Source: Bacteroidota bacterium
Lineage (GTDB): Bacteria; Bacteroidota; Ignavibacteria; Tepidaquicellales; Tepidaquicellaceae
Assembly (NCBI GenBank): GCA_018266895.1
Contig: JAFDZQ010000065.1
Location: 1-54,298 of the forward strand
DNA: 54,298 bases
Direction: 5' to 3'
Position 1 is the first letter of the stretch, and every line of letters begins with the position of its first letter. The notes beneath the pieces are model-generated. The model was not told the origin of the DNA. It searched no databases and saw only the letters and a program-made list of their open reading frames with translations. Positions 15,759-24,771 of this stretch are shown here, one piece after another. The position numbers and the translations under genes were made by a program.

Positions 15759-17771
15759 CTACAGACTTTCAAGAACTAATTCCGCAACATCTTTTACCTT
15801 TACTTCTTCGCTTTTTTCTTTCGCTTTAATACCGTCTGTGAGCATTGTCATGCAGAATGGACAAGCTGAAGCGATTGTTTTTGCACCGGTGTTTATGGCT
15901 TCTTCAGTTCTTTCGATATTCACTCTTTTACCTTCAGTCTCTTCAAGGAACATTCTTCCACCGCCGGCTCCGCAGCAGAATCCCTTGTCTTTTGATCTTG
16001 CCATTTCCACTAAATTCAAACCGCTGATGCTTTCAAGAGATTTTCTCGGTTCATTATATACATTATTGTATCTTCCGAGATAACACGAATCGTGATATGT
16101 AACTTTTTCATTGATCTCTTTCTTCGGAATAAGTTTCTTTTCCGCAATAAGTTTGTCAATGTATTCAGTGTGATGAGTTACATCAAGTTCTACGCCGAAT
16201 TTATTGTATTCATTCTTAAGAGTATGCATGCAGTGAGGGCAGGCAGTCACAACTTTCTTAACATTATATCTCTTAAGCGTCTCCGCGTTTTGCTGAATAA
16301 ATGACTGCGCGAGAAATTCATTTCCCAGTCTTCTTGCCGGATCTCCTGTGCATTTCTCCTCGCTTCCGAGTACTCCGTATTTAACTCCCGCTTTATTCAG
16401 AAGCTGCGCAAAGGATTTTGTAACATTTCTGTACCTCTTGTCAAAAGCTCCTGCGCATCCTGACCAGAAAACAATATCGAGTTCATCAGCCGTGCCTAAA
16501 GAAGAAAGTTTCTTAAGATGATTTTCCTTTCCCTCCTTTGCAAGTTCATCGCCCAGCTCGTCTATCCAGTCATTTCTCTGCTCAGCTCCGAAAGCCCAGG
16601 GTGATTCATTGTTTTCCATATTTTTGAAAACAGTATTCATCTCTGCGGGGAAATCCGATTCCATCATCACAAGGTCTCTTCTCATATCAACTATCGGCGT
16701 GATGTGATCTATCATTACAGGACATTCCTGAACACAAGCCATGCAGGTAGTGCAAGCCCATAGCTCCTGAGCTGTTATGTAATCATGAACCAGGTTTTTG
16801 TTTAGCCCCGGATCAGTTTCGGTTTTGTTTACGACAACAGGACCTTTCTCCTCTGTTCTCTTTCTTATCTTGGTTATAATTAACTTAGGATTCAGTAATT
16901 TGCCTGTAATATTAGCCGGACATACGGAAGTGCACCTGCCGCATTCAGTGCAGGTATATCCGTCAAGTATATTCTTCCAGGTAAGATCCTCAATGTCTTT
17001 TGCTCCGTATTGTACTATAGACTCATCCTCAAAATTGATCGGCTTTAAAACTATGCCCTGATAAGGAATTTTGTAATTGGAAAAGAAAGTATTCGGAATC
17101 GAAGACAGAACGTGAAAATGTTTTGAGTACGGTAGATAATTCATAAAAACCAGCACGACTACAATATGCGCCCAGAAAAATATTTCATAGACTGTATGTG
17201 AACCTCCGCTGAAATACGAAGCAATAAAATCCGAGACAGGTCTGTAACCCTGCGACTTTCCGATAAGGATTTTTTCAACGCTCATTCCGAACATTGTTAT
17301 CATGACAAGAGCTATCATCATCAGAATGAAAGTTGCATCAAGCTTTGCAGATGTGTCCACCTGCAGCCTTTTCGGAGTGCCTATATATCTTCTGAATATG
17401 GAGAATATAACCGTAAGCAGTACAATCGCTCCGAAGTAATCCTGCAGGAATGTTAAAACGCTGTACAAAGGTCCCAGAAAAGCAAAACTGAAGTCAGGGA
17501 AAAAGCCCTCTATAATTGATTCAAGAACTACAAAAAGCAGTATCAGAAAGCCCCAGTAAATACAGATATGAAGAAATCCTGCAAGCGGGCTTCTTAGTAA
17601 TTTTTTCTGAAGAAAAGCAATATTAATGGTGTTTTTTATTCTTGCGGAAATGTCGCCGAAACGGTTTTCGGGTTTTGCAATTTTCAGGTAAGAAAGGAAT
17701 TTTCTTACCGAAAAAATAAAATAACCCATAGCACCGAAAAATACCAAACCGAAAATTACTGCTCTGAGCAT
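15759..17771 (-). CDS. Membrane-bound (Fe-S) oxidoreductase, HdrDE/DsrMK-like
   Basis: A 670-residue fusion that probably moves electrons between the quinone pool and soluble carriers. The first 230 residues have about five to six membrane segments of the nitrate-reductase gamma/HdrE type. Two 4Fe-4S motifs follow, CTECGRCTSVCPANITGK and CTTCMACVQECPVMIDH. The C-terminal part carries two CCG domains: WSGCAGAFDKRYRN...ACPHCMHT and HDSCYLGRYNN...FCCGAGGGRMF, as in heterodisulfide reductase HdrD. Homologues in Bacteroidota often lie near electron-transfer flavoprotein or acyl-CoA dehydrogenase genes, but none are in this window. It is the first gene of the leftward run that includes metK, with 73 bp between them. 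Confidence 0.88.
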   Translation of the reverse strand: MLRAVIFGLVFFGAMGYFIFSVRKFLSYLKIAKPENRFGDISARIKNTINIAFLQKKLLRSPLAGFLHICIYWGFLILLFVVLESIIEGFFPDFSFAFLGPLYSVLTFLQDYFGAIVLLTVIFSIFRRYIGTPKRLQVDTSAKLDATFILMMIALVMITMFGMSVEKILIGKSQGYRPVSDFIASYFSGGSHTVYEIFFWAHIVVVLVFMNYLPYSKHFHVLSSIPNTFFSNYKIPYQGIVLKPINFEDESIVQYGAKDIEDLTWKNILDGYTCTECGRCTSVCPANITGKLLNPKLIITKIRKRTEEKGPVVVNKTETDPGLNKNLVHDYITAQELWACTTCMACVQECPVMIDHITPIVDMRRDLVMMESDFPAEMNTVFKNMENNESPWAFGAEQRNDWIDELGDELAKEGKENHLKKLSSLGTADELDIVFWSGCAGAFDKRYRNVTKSFAQLLNKAGVKYGVLGSEEKCTGDPARRLGNEFLAQSFIQQNAETLKRYNVKKVVTACPHCMHTLKNEYNKFGVELDVTHHTEYIDKLIAEKKLIPKKEINEKVTYHDSCYLGRYNNVYNEPRKSLESISGLNLVEMARSKDKGFCCGAGGGRMFLEETEGKRVNIERTEEAINTGAKTIASACPFCMTMLTDGIKAKEKSEEVKVKDVAELVLESL

Positions 17772-18238
17772 TTAAAAAATTTTATCTGTGAAATAAATGA
17801 TACAAAAAGATAAAATAAATATTTATCCCGAATTTTAAAAAATAAATTACTTAAATAGATTTTAAGATTAAAGATAATTAATGCCGGACAGGATAGTATC
17901 TCTTGTACATTTCTGTTAACAAAAAGTCCGGTATATAAGCAAAGTATAACTTCGTTTAATATGAATATCGGAAGAATTTTCAAAAGATAAGATAAGAAGC
18001 ATTGCAAAATTTCTTGTCTCATACAGAACAATTAACTGAAAGAATTTTTAACAAAACAGATTCAATGCTTGTTTGAATACGATTATTAAAATTTATGTTG
18101 TTGAATGTATCGGAGATTTATAATAGATTCCTTTTAAAATAAAAACTGCAGACACCGTGTTGCACAAGGCCGGTTCAGGGGACAATGCTGACAACGGATG
18201 GTTAAAAGCTGTTATTCTTTATTAAAATTTTTTTAAAT
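17772..18238. other. Gene-poor 467-bp gap between divergent genes
   Basis: The gap lies between the Fe-S oxidoreductase (leftward) and the split GNAT gene (rightward). It is AT-rich apart from a more GC-rich stretch at about 18150-18200 that has no open frame worth calling. A 91-codon minus-strand frame (17756-18031) overlaps the oxidoreductase start, has no recognisable domain, and was not called. CCGGAC and GTCCGG occur about 40 bases apart near 17885 and 17925, as a weak long-loop hairpin. Confidence 0.5.
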
Positions 18239-18519
18239 ATGGAAATTCTGCAAAAAGATGATGGAAAAAAAGGCATGTTTTATATTGAGAAAAGTAACAA
18301 CATACTTGCAAAAATGACTTATGTATGGGTTGGAACTGACAGAATCATTATAGATCATACAGAAGTAAGCGATATTTTGTCAGGCAAAGGAGCCGGTAAA
18401 GAAATGTTGACGGAAGCAGTTGCATTTTTGCAAGAAAAAAAGGAATTAAAATAATACCCTTGTGCCCCTTCGCAAAAAGTGTATTTGACAAAGTAAAAGA
18501 AATTAATGATGTACTTTAA
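18239..18519 (+). pseudogene. GNAT N-acetyltransferase (YidJ-like), split by a -1 frameshift at an A7 run
   Basis: The 0-frame gives 71 residues and stops at 18452-18454. Its end, DHTEVSDILSGKGAGKEML, is the acetyl-CoA binding core of small YidJ-type GNAT proteins. The missing C-terminus, GIKIIPLCPFAKSVFD, continues in the -1 frame to a stop at 18517-18519. Reading through A AAA AAG (18436-18442) with a -1 slip gives 93 residues with no loss of family pattern. It may be a real frameshifted gene, programmed frameshifting, or a homopolymer sequencing error. It is 9 bp before the mono-cluster ferredoxin-like gene, with which such GNAT proteins are often paired in Bacteroidota. The target of acetylation is unknown. 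Confidence 0.8.
18436..18442 (+). promoter_or_regulatory. Slippery heptamer A AAA AAG
   Basis: The heptamer is in the correct frame (GAA AAA AAG) and is identical to the dnaX -1 frameshift site. Slipping back by one base re-reads the G and restores the conserved GNAT end. A weak 5-bp stem lies about 18 bases downstream (TTGTG with CGCAA). No Shine-Dalgarno-like stimulator was found upstream. Confidence 0.5.
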
Positions 18520-18528
18520 AAATAAAAT

Positions 18529-18756
18529 ATGGATAAGAATAATCTCACAAAAAAATATTCCAACGGTGAAATAACCGTTGTATGGCAATCGGGTAAATGC
18601 ATGCATTCCGGCAATTGTGTACGGAATTTGCCGGCAGTATTTCAGCCTCAGGATCAGCCATGGATAAAAATGGATAATGCCTCAACAGCAGAAATTACCG
18701 CAGCAGTTGCAAAATGTCCTTCAGGCGCATTGAGTATTATGAAATCAAAAGATTAA
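18529..18756 (+). CDS. Mono-cluster 4Fe-4S (Fer4_19 type) protein
   Basis: A 75-residue soluble protein of the divergent single-cluster ferredoxin family. The signature is present: YSNGEITVVWQSGKCMHSG, then NCVRNLPAVFQPQDQPWI, and a closing VAKCPSGALS. Three cysteines are visible (in KCMHSGNC and KCPSG), as usual for the family. It probably carries or senses electrons, but no partner is known. It starts 9 bp after the GNAT frame. In Bacteroidota the two domains are often adjacent or fused, which supports a shared function. Confidence 0.85.
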   Translation: MDKNNLTKKYSNGEITVVWQSGKCMHSGNCVRNLPAVFQPQDQPWIKMDNASTAEITAAVAKCPSGALSIMKSKD

Positions 18757-18966
18757 AATTAATGTACAAAAAAAACGTTATGCAGAAGTTTAGATTCAGT
18801 GATCAATTGATCATTTGTGATTTAAATCAAGTTCTGTATTTGTATTATTCTCAGAAAACATATGGTGGCAGATCGGAAAAACAGTTCTCTGCTTTTTTAC
18901 AGTATTCATTTATAGCAGACAATTCATCAGTTAAATAATTTACTATTCATCAATTAAACAAAACAA

Positions 18967-19758
18967 ATGAAAAATATGGAAAATAAAGTTGTTATTATTA
19001 CCGGTGCAGCAATGGGACTTGGTTTAGCGGCTGCAAAGGAACTTGCATTAAGAGGAGCAAATCTTACACTCGTAGATTATAATGAAAAGAGTCTGGATGA
19101 AGCCCGTAATGAAATCAGTAAGAAATTTCCGACAGTTAAAATTATTTCAGTTGCTGCTGATGTATCAAAGGAAGATGCAGTAAAAAATTATGCAGATGAA
19201 ACAGTGAAAACATTCGGCCGCATTGACGGTCTGTACAACAATGCCGGCATTGAAGGCAAGCAAGCCGGAATGGTTGAGTATGATATAAACATTTTCAAAA
19301 AAGTAATAGACATCAACCTGATGGGAGTGTACTACGGGATGCGTTATGTTATTCCGGTTATGCAAAAACAAAAATACGGAAGGATTTTAAATGTTGCATC
19401 TGTGGGAGGTATTCGCGGAGTACTGAACCAAACCCCTTACGTTGCAAGCAAGCATGCCGTTGCCGGAATGACTAAAAACGCAGCTCTTGAATACGCAAGA
19501 TACGGAATTAATACAAATGCAATTGCGCCGGGTGCAATTCTTACTCCAATGGTTGCAGAAGCATTCAGAGAAGTAAATCCCGCAGATCCAAAAGCTGCTG
19601 AAATGGAGTATGCGAAGGCGAACCCTTCCAAACGGTTAGGTTTACCTGAAGAAGTGGCAAAAGTTGTCGCATTCCTTTTAAGTGATGATGCTTCTTACAT
19701 AAACGGACAAATTATTGCTATTGACGGCGGACAGTCCAACAGCTATGGCAATGTTTAA
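18967..19758 (+). CDS. Short-chain dehydrogenase/reductase
   Basis: A 263-residue NAD(P)-dependent oxidoreductase. It has the cofactor motif TGAAMGLG, an acidic residue after the second strand (VDYNEKS, which favours NAD), the NNAG motif and the catalytic YVASK with the upstream serine in NVASVGG. The C-terminal GQIIAIDGG is also typical. The closest pattern is that of SDRs acting on cyclic ketones or alcohols such as levodione reductase, but the substrate cannot be read from the sequence. The ATG at 18967 is used; a second ATG at 18976 is possible. It is separated from the Fer4_19 gene by 210 bp with no clear feature. Confidence 0.85.
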   Translation: MKNMENKVVIITGAAMGLGLAAAKELALRGANLTLVDYNEKSLDEARNEISKKFPTVKIISVAADVSKEDAVKNYADETVKTFGRIDGLYNNAGIEGKQAGMVEYDINIFKKVIDINLMGVYYGMRYVIPVMQKQKYGRILNVASVGGIRGVLNQTPYVASKHAVAGMTKNAALEYARYGINTNAIAPGAILTPMVAEAFREVNPADPKAAEMEYAKANPSKRLGLPEEVAKVVAFLLSDDASYINGQIIAIDGGQSNSYGNV

Positions 19759-19868
19759 TTGCAATGGTAAATTCATAAAGTCAAACGAGAAACTTAAAAT
19801 TAAATTCCAGCCGGGTTTATGATAGGGGATTAATTAATATTGAAGTATGGTTAACAACTAAAACAAAA

Positions 19869-19904
19869 CAAGCCGGGAACAAAATAAAAAGCTGCCGGCT
19901 TGTA
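19869..19904. terminator. Bidirectional terminator between SDR and pckG
   Basis: ACAAGCCGG (19869-19877) pairs with CCGGCTTGT (19896-19904) in a 9-bp stem. A-rich sequence lies to the left and TATATAA to the right. It sits between the ends of two converging genes. Confidence 0.65.
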
Positions 19905-19924
19905 TATAACTTACATTTATTTTA

Positions 19925-21709
19925 TTACATCTTGTTATATCTTTCCTCAAGCTTTTCCAGCTCTTCATTCAGCTGTTTCGGAAGTCTGTCACCGAATATT
20001 TTGTAATAATCTTTCATTTCATTCACTTCAGCAAGTCCTTCTTCTTTCGAAATTGCAAATAGTTTTTCGACTTCAGTTTCGCTTAATCCAAGACCTGAAA
20101 CATCAAGCGCACCTTTTGAAGGAATGATACCATAAGCTCTTTCTTCGAAATTATTCTTTCCGTCAAGTCTTTCAAACACCCACTTCAGAACTCTGATGTT
20201 ATCACCGTATCCCGGCCAGATGAATTTTCCGTTTTCATCTTTTCTGAACCAGTTCACATAAAATATCTTCGGAAGATTTTTACTGTCAGTCTTCTTTCCT
20301 ATGTTAAGCCAGTGATTGAAATAATCTCCCATATTGTATCCGCAGAACGGAAGCATTGCAAAAGGATCGTGCCTGACCTTTCCTACTGTTCCCACAGCAG
20401 CCGCAGTCATTTCCGAAGATACAGACGAACCGAGGAATGTGCCGTGCTGCCAGCTGAATGCTTCATTTACCAATGGTACAATTGACGCTCTCCTTCCGCC
20501 GAACAGAATTGCAGAGATCGGCACGCCTTTCGGATTTTCCCAGTCCGGGTCTATGACGGGACATTGCGAAGCAGGAGCGGTGAATCTCGAATTCGGATGC
20601 GAAGATGGTGTTGCCGAATCCGGTGTCCAGTCTTTTCCGTGCCAGTCAATAAGATGTTTCGGTTTGTCTTTTGTCATTCCTTCCCACCATACATCGCCGT
20701 CATCAGTCAGGGCTACATTTGTAAATATGGAATTCTTTTCCATGGAAAGCATTGCATTGCCGTTTGTGTCCATTGATGTTCCCGGAGCTACACCGAAAAA
20801 TCCGTATTCAGGATTGATAGCATAAAGCCTGCCGTCATCTCCGAATTTCATCCAGGCAATATCGTCTCCGACAGTTTCAACTTTCCATCCCGGTATGGAA
20901 GGTGTCAGCATTGCCAGATTTGTCTTTCCGCAGGCGCTGGGGAAAGCGGCTGCAATATATTTTTTCACGCCTTCAGGTGAAGTGATTCCCACAATAAGCA
21001 TATGCTCAGCCATCCATCCTTCTTCTCTTGCCATTGATGATGCAATTCTCAATGCAAAACATTTTTTGCCTAACAATGCATTTCCTCCGTAACCGCTTCC
21101 GTATGACCAGATGCTTCTTTCTTCAGGGAAATGAACAATGTATTTTGTAGTATTGCACGGCCATGTCACATCTTTCTTTCCGTCTGTAAGTGGATAACCC
21201 ACAGAATGAAGACACGGAACAAATTCACCGTCTCCCAGCACATCAAGAACTTTTTCACCAATCCTTGTCATGATTCTCATATTAAGTACAACATAAGGTG
21301 AGTCGGTGACTTCAATTCCAATATGAGCTATTTTAGATCCCAGCGGTCCCATGCTGAACGGAATAACATACATAGTCCTTCCTTTCATGCATCCGTCAAA
21401 AACTCCGTTAAGTGTTTTTTTCATTTCTGCAGGATCCATCCAGTTATTTGTCGGACCTGCGTCTTCCTTATTCTTTGAGCAGATGTAAGTACTGTCTTCA
21501 ACTCTTGCAACATCAGAAGGATCAGATGTTGCATAATAACTATTGGGTCTTTTGCTGTCGTTAAGTTTTTTAAAAGTACCTTTTTCAATAAGTAATTTTG
21601 CAAGACTGTTATATTCCTCTTCAGAACCGTTGCACCAGTGAACATTGTCAGGTTTGCAAAGTGCTTCACATTCGTTTACCCAGTTCTGTAATTTTTTACT
21701 GATTTTCAT
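19925..21709 (-). CDS. pckG: Phosphoenolpyruvate carboxykinase (GTP)
   Basis: Converts oxaloacetate and GTP to PEP and CO2, linking the TCA cycle to gluconeogenesis. At 594 residues it is a full GTP-type enzyme. The kinase-1a P-loop with the reactive Cys is [13 protein letters not shown], and the kinase-2-like stretch [10 protein letters not shown] follows. [20 protein letters not shown] is the conserved PEP/metal-binding region, with [11 protein letters not shown] and the GFNMG-like [12 protein letters not shown] near the C-terminal half. A good AAAGGAGA site precedes the ATG. Confidence 0.96.
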   Translation of the reverse strand: MKISKKLQNWVNECEALCKPDNVHWCNGSEEEYNSLAKLLIEKGTFKKLNDSKRPNSYYATSDPSDVARVEDSTYICSKNKEDAGPTNNWMDPAEMKKTLNGVFDGCMKGRTMYVIPFSMGPLGSKIAHIGIEVTDSPYVVLNMRIMTRIGEKVLDVLGDGEFVPCLHSVGYPLTDGKKDVTWPCNTTKYIVHFPEERSIWSYGSGYGGNALLGKKCFALRIASSMAREEGWMAEHMLIVGITSPEGVKKYIAAAFPSACGKTNLAMLTPSIPGWKVETVGDDIAWMKFGDDGRLYAINPEYGFFGVAPGTSMDTNGNAMLSMEKNSIFTNVALTDDGDVWWEGMTKDKPKHLIDWHGKDWTPDSATPSSHPNSRFTAPASQCPVIDPDWENPKGVPISAILFGGRRASIVPLVNEAFSWQHGTFLGSSVSSEMTAAAVGTVGKVRHDPFAMLPFCGYNMGDYFNHWLNIGKKTDSKNLPKIFYVNWFRKDENGKFIWPGYGDNIRVLKWVFERLDGKNNFEERAYGIIPSKGALDVSGLGLSETEVEKLFAISKEEGLAEVNEMKDYYKIFGDRLPKQLNEELEKLEERYNKM

Positions 21710-21760
21710 TTTATCTCCTTTGATAAATTGATTTTTTTTGTTAAAGAAAATTTAAAAATA

Positions 21761-22822
21761 TTATTTTTTTATGGTATTTACTTTGTAACTCATTAATATT
21801 GCAATAGGTTTTGTCTGAGGAAAATTCATAAGAATGATCTTAATCATGCTCATTATCGGAACAGACAGTATCATTCCCGTAATTCCCCAGATATATCCCC
21901 AGAAAATCAGCGATAAAAGAAGCAGAAGGGGACTAAGATCAAGCCTTGATCCGAATATTCTGGGCTCCAGTATGTTTCCCTTAAGATTCTGAATCACTAT
22001 CAGCACACCCAGTATTACCGCAGGCTTCAGTATGCTTTCAAACTGAAGAGCCATAAAAATTCCTACAAGCACGGATACAATGAGCGAACCTATGTTCGGT
22101 ATAAAATCAGACAAGAAAAACATAGATGCCCAAATGAAATAAAAATCAACTCCGCAAATCCACAGGATCAGTCCGATTAACACTGCCTGAATGAAACTGA
22201 GAAGTGTCTTTCCCGATATATAATTTCTTACTCCGCCGAAAATATCCGATATTGTTTCTTTCATCGATTCTCCGTCATTATCAGGAAAAGCAATTTGTAG
22301 TCTCTTCTTTATGCTTTTTGACTCTGACAAAAGAAATATCACATAAAAAACGATGAGAATGTAATTCCCCAGTAATCCTGTTATCCCCGTAAACAATCCG
22401 GTTATTGCGGATGTAAATTTTCCTTCAAGCAGAAGTTCCTTCAGATCCGGAAACTTTGACACTTCTGCTGATTCAGACTCGTTCAGATTAAGTTTATCAG
22501 CAACACTTTCATATACAGCCAGAAATTTTTTCTCGTAAACCGGGAACTGATCACTGAATGTGCCGATACTTGTATAAATCAGCAGACTTGCAATATTTGA
22601 AATTAAAAAAATTGTCAGTACGACTAATGCTACTGCAGCAACACCCGGAATTTTTTTATTCACAAGAAATGTGTACATCGGCAGAAATACAAACGATATA
22701 ATGATCGCAATGAAAAGCGGTACCAGTATTGACTGTAGTTCCTTTAAAACAAAGAACGAAAACCCTGTCAGAAACAATGCAGCTGTAACTTTTAAAAACT
22801 TATTTGGATTTGTCCCGCTCAA
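21761..22822 (-). CDS. AI-2E family transporter (second of two)
   Basis: An inner-membrane protein of 353 residues with about seven to eight hydrophobic segments, including the family stretch LIVSVLVGIFMALQF and the C-terminal LDLSPLLLLLSLIFWGYIWG, then GMILSVPIMSMIKIIL. AI-2E (PerM) proteins have been linked to export of AI-2 or other solutes and to Na+/H+ antiport. The start is TTG (22820-22822): no in-frame ATG keeps the first membrane segment, and an AAGGAAAA lies about 10 bases upstream. Only 3 bases separate it from the stop of its paralogue. Confidence 0.85.
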   Translation of the reverse strand: MSGTNPNKFLKVTAALFLTGFSFFVLKELQSILVPLFIAIIISFVFLPMYTFLVNKKIPGVAAVALVVLTIFLISNIASLLIYTSIGTFSDQFPVYEKKFLAVYESVADKLNLNESESAEVSKFPDLKELLLEGKFTSAITGLFTGITGLLGNYILIVFYVIFLLSESKSIKKRLQIAFPDNDGESMKETISDIFGGVRNYISGKTLLSFIQAVLIGLILWICGVDFYFIWASMFFLSDFIPNIGSLIVSVLVGIFMALQFESILKPAVILGVLIVIQNLKGNILEPRIFGSRLDLSPLLLLLSLIFWGYIWGITGMILSVPIMSMIKIILMNFPQTKPIAILMSYKVNTIKK

Positions 22823-22825
22823 TAA

Positions 22826-23914
22826 TCATTTTCCTTTTGAATGTTTCAAAACATCCTTTTCAATTTCCGACGTTTTGTAACTCATTAAAATGGCAATCGG
22901 TCTTGTAGATTCGAAATTAAGAAGAATAATCTTGATCATGCTTACTATCGGAACTGACAGCACCATTCCGACTATTCCCCAGATATATCCCCCGAGAAAA
23001 AGAGAAAGAAGCAGAAGCAGCGGACTTAAATCAAGCTGATCTCCAAGAAACTTCGGTTCAACTATATTGCCAATCACATTCTGCAAAACCAGAAGCAGAA
23101 CCGTTACAAATATCGGTGTGAATATATTGTCAAACTGAAGGAACATCACCATCGAAGGCAGTGATATCGCTATCAGTGCGCCAATGCTCGGAATAAAATG
23201 CATAAGAAATATCAGAAATCCCCAGATGAAATAAAAATCTACGCCGAACAGCCATAAAACAAAACCTGATAATGTCCCCAGTATCAGACTGATCAATGTC
23301 TTGCCGGTAATATATTTTCTCACATCAATAAAAATCCTGTCTAATGTGCTTATAATATTATCAGCTTTTCTATCCTTAAATGCTATCCTTATCCTCTCCT
23401 TAATATGAATCATCTCTGATAATATAAAAATCACATAGAACAATATTAAAATAAAATCCCCGAATACAGATAAGAAACTCGTAAAAAATCCGGCAATGAA
23501 ATTTGTGAATGAGCCCTGCTGAAGGAGATTAGATATCTTAAGAAACTCATTCAGATTCTGAGTCTCTTCAGGAGATAGATGTAGTGACTGTATCAGGGAA
23601 TTAAAAAAGTCGGTGAATTTTTTTTCGTAAACGGAAAAGTCTGATGAAAATGAATTTATGCTTGCTATAATGAATACGCTTGCAATATTCGAAATGATTA
23701 CAAGAGCGATAATCACTGCAATAACTGCTAAGAATGAAGGTACTTTTTTAGAAAGCATCCAGGAATAAAAAGGCTCAAACACAAAAGCGATGATAACGGC
23801 AAGAACGAAGGGGATTAAAATTGAACTTAGTTCTTTCATTACATATACCGAAAAGCCTGCAAGAAACAACCCTGCTGCAATGTTAAGAAATTTATTATTG
23901 TCTGCTTTTACCAA
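22826..23914 (-). CDS. AI-2E family transporter (first of two)
   Basis: Tandem paralogue of the 21761-22822 gene, 362 residues. The two share most of their layout and stretches such as LDLSPLLLLLSL, GYIWGIVGM, VPIVSMIKIIL and PIAILMSYK. They probably came from one duplication. The start is TTG (23912-23914), a single base after the queC stop, so it is probably translated by coupling with queC. No substrate can be inferred. The two paralogues could form a hetero-oligomer, but this is speculative. Confidence 0.85.
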   Translation of the reverse strand: MVKADNNKFLNIAAGLFLAGFSVYVMKELSSILIPFVLAVIIAFVFEPFYSWMLSKKVPSFLAVIAVIIALVIISNIASVFIIASINSFSSDFSVYEKKFTDFFNSLIQSLHLSPEETQNLNEFLKISNLLQQGSFTNFIAGFFTSFLSVFGDFILILFYVIFILSEMIHIKERIRIAFKDRKADNIISTLDRIFIDVRKYITGKTLISLILGTLSGFVLWLFGVDFYFIWGFLIFLMHFIPSIGALIAISLPSMVMFLQFDNIFTPIFVTVLLLVLQNVIGNIVEPKFLGDQLDLSPLLLLLSLFLGGYIWGIVGMVLSVPIVSMIKIILLNFESTRPIAILMSYKTSEIEKDVLKHSKGK

Positions 23915-23915
23915 T

Positions 23916-24605
23916 TCAGATATAGTTTGGTATTTTTATATACTTAATAGGATCACTAATTCCCGCCAGCTGAAATCCCCTGAGTCTCAAACCGCAGCTG
24001 TCACATTCTCCGCAAGCCGCTCTGCTGTTTTTGTAACATGACCATGTAAGATGAACAGGTGCTTTTAGTTCAAATGATTTTATTACAATTTCCTTCTTAG
24101 AAAGACCTATGATAGGAGTTAAAACTTTTATTCCGGAACCGGGTCTTGTTCCTTTTGAAATCATTTTGTTGTAAGCTTCAAAAAATTCCTTTCTGCAGTC
24201 AGGATATCCGCTTGAATCTTCTTCCACCGCTCCGATAAAGATTTTCCTCGCTCCCAGAACTTCCGCCCAGCTTACGGCTATTGAAAGTATGTTTGCATTC
24301 CTGAACGGAACATAACTTGAAGGTATCTTTTTATTTTTAAGATCGGCTTTTGTAATACTGATCTTATTATCCGTAAGCGAAGATCCGCCGATCTGTTTCA
24401 GATGGCTTATGTTTACAACTAAAGTTTTCTTTGCTTTAAAATATTCCGAGATATCCCGGAATGCTTTTAACTCTCTTTCCTGTGTCTTCTGTCCGTAATT
24501 AATATGCAGCAAATTCAGCTCATACTTTCTTCCGGCTATAGCAGCCGTCAGAGCGCTGTCCATGCCTCCGCTCGAAAGTACAACTGCATTTTCCCTGTTC
24601 AACAT
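23916..24605 (-). CDS. queC: 7-cyano-7-deazaguanine synthase
   Basis: Converts 7-carboxy-7-deazaguanine to preQ0 with ammonia and ATP, in the queuosine pathway. The 229-residue protein has the PP-loop SSGGMDS at the N-terminus, the adjacent HINYGQKTQERELKAF, and the C-terminal zinc site CYKNSRAACGECDSCGLRLRG. The ATG at 24603-24605 is used. It is the first gene of a tight group with two AI-2E genes. The other pathway genes queD, queE and queF are not in the window, but tgt is at 34233-35375. Confidence 0.95.
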   Translation of the reverse strand: MLNRENAVVLSSGGMDSALTAAIAGRKYELNLLHINYGQKTQERELKAFRDISEYFKAKKTLVVNISHLKQIGGSSLTDNKISITKADLKNKKIPSSYVPFRNANILSIAVSWAEVLGARKIFIGAVEEDSSGYPDCRKEFFEAYNKMISKGTRPGSGIKVLTPIIGLSKKEIVIKSFELKAPVHLTWSCYKNSRAACGECDSCGLRLRGFQLAGISDPIKYIKIPNYI

Positions 24606-24771
24606 TTAAATAAATTAGAAATATTGACCTCTAATTCAGAAGCCGGTAAAATTATAAAATATATTCATTCTGACACTAATCCGTTATTGCCGCCGAATGT
24701 ATCTGAAAAAAATACTTCTCTTTTGCAGTAAATATTTTTCCATCAGTTTCTCAAAAGCAGACAGCAATAAA

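Noticed and set aside
17756-18031. 91-codon minus-strand frame before the Fe-S oxidoreductase
   Set aside because: It overlaps the oxidoreductase start, is low in complexity, and matches no domain I know. Treated as non-coding.
18714-18938. 74-codon plus-strand frame after the mono-cluster ferredoxin gene
   Set aside because: It starts inside the ferredoxin gene in another frame and the sequence after it has no family pattern.
19900-20825. Plus-strand frames over pckG
   Set aside because: They lie antisense to the strongly supported PEP carboxykinase gene.
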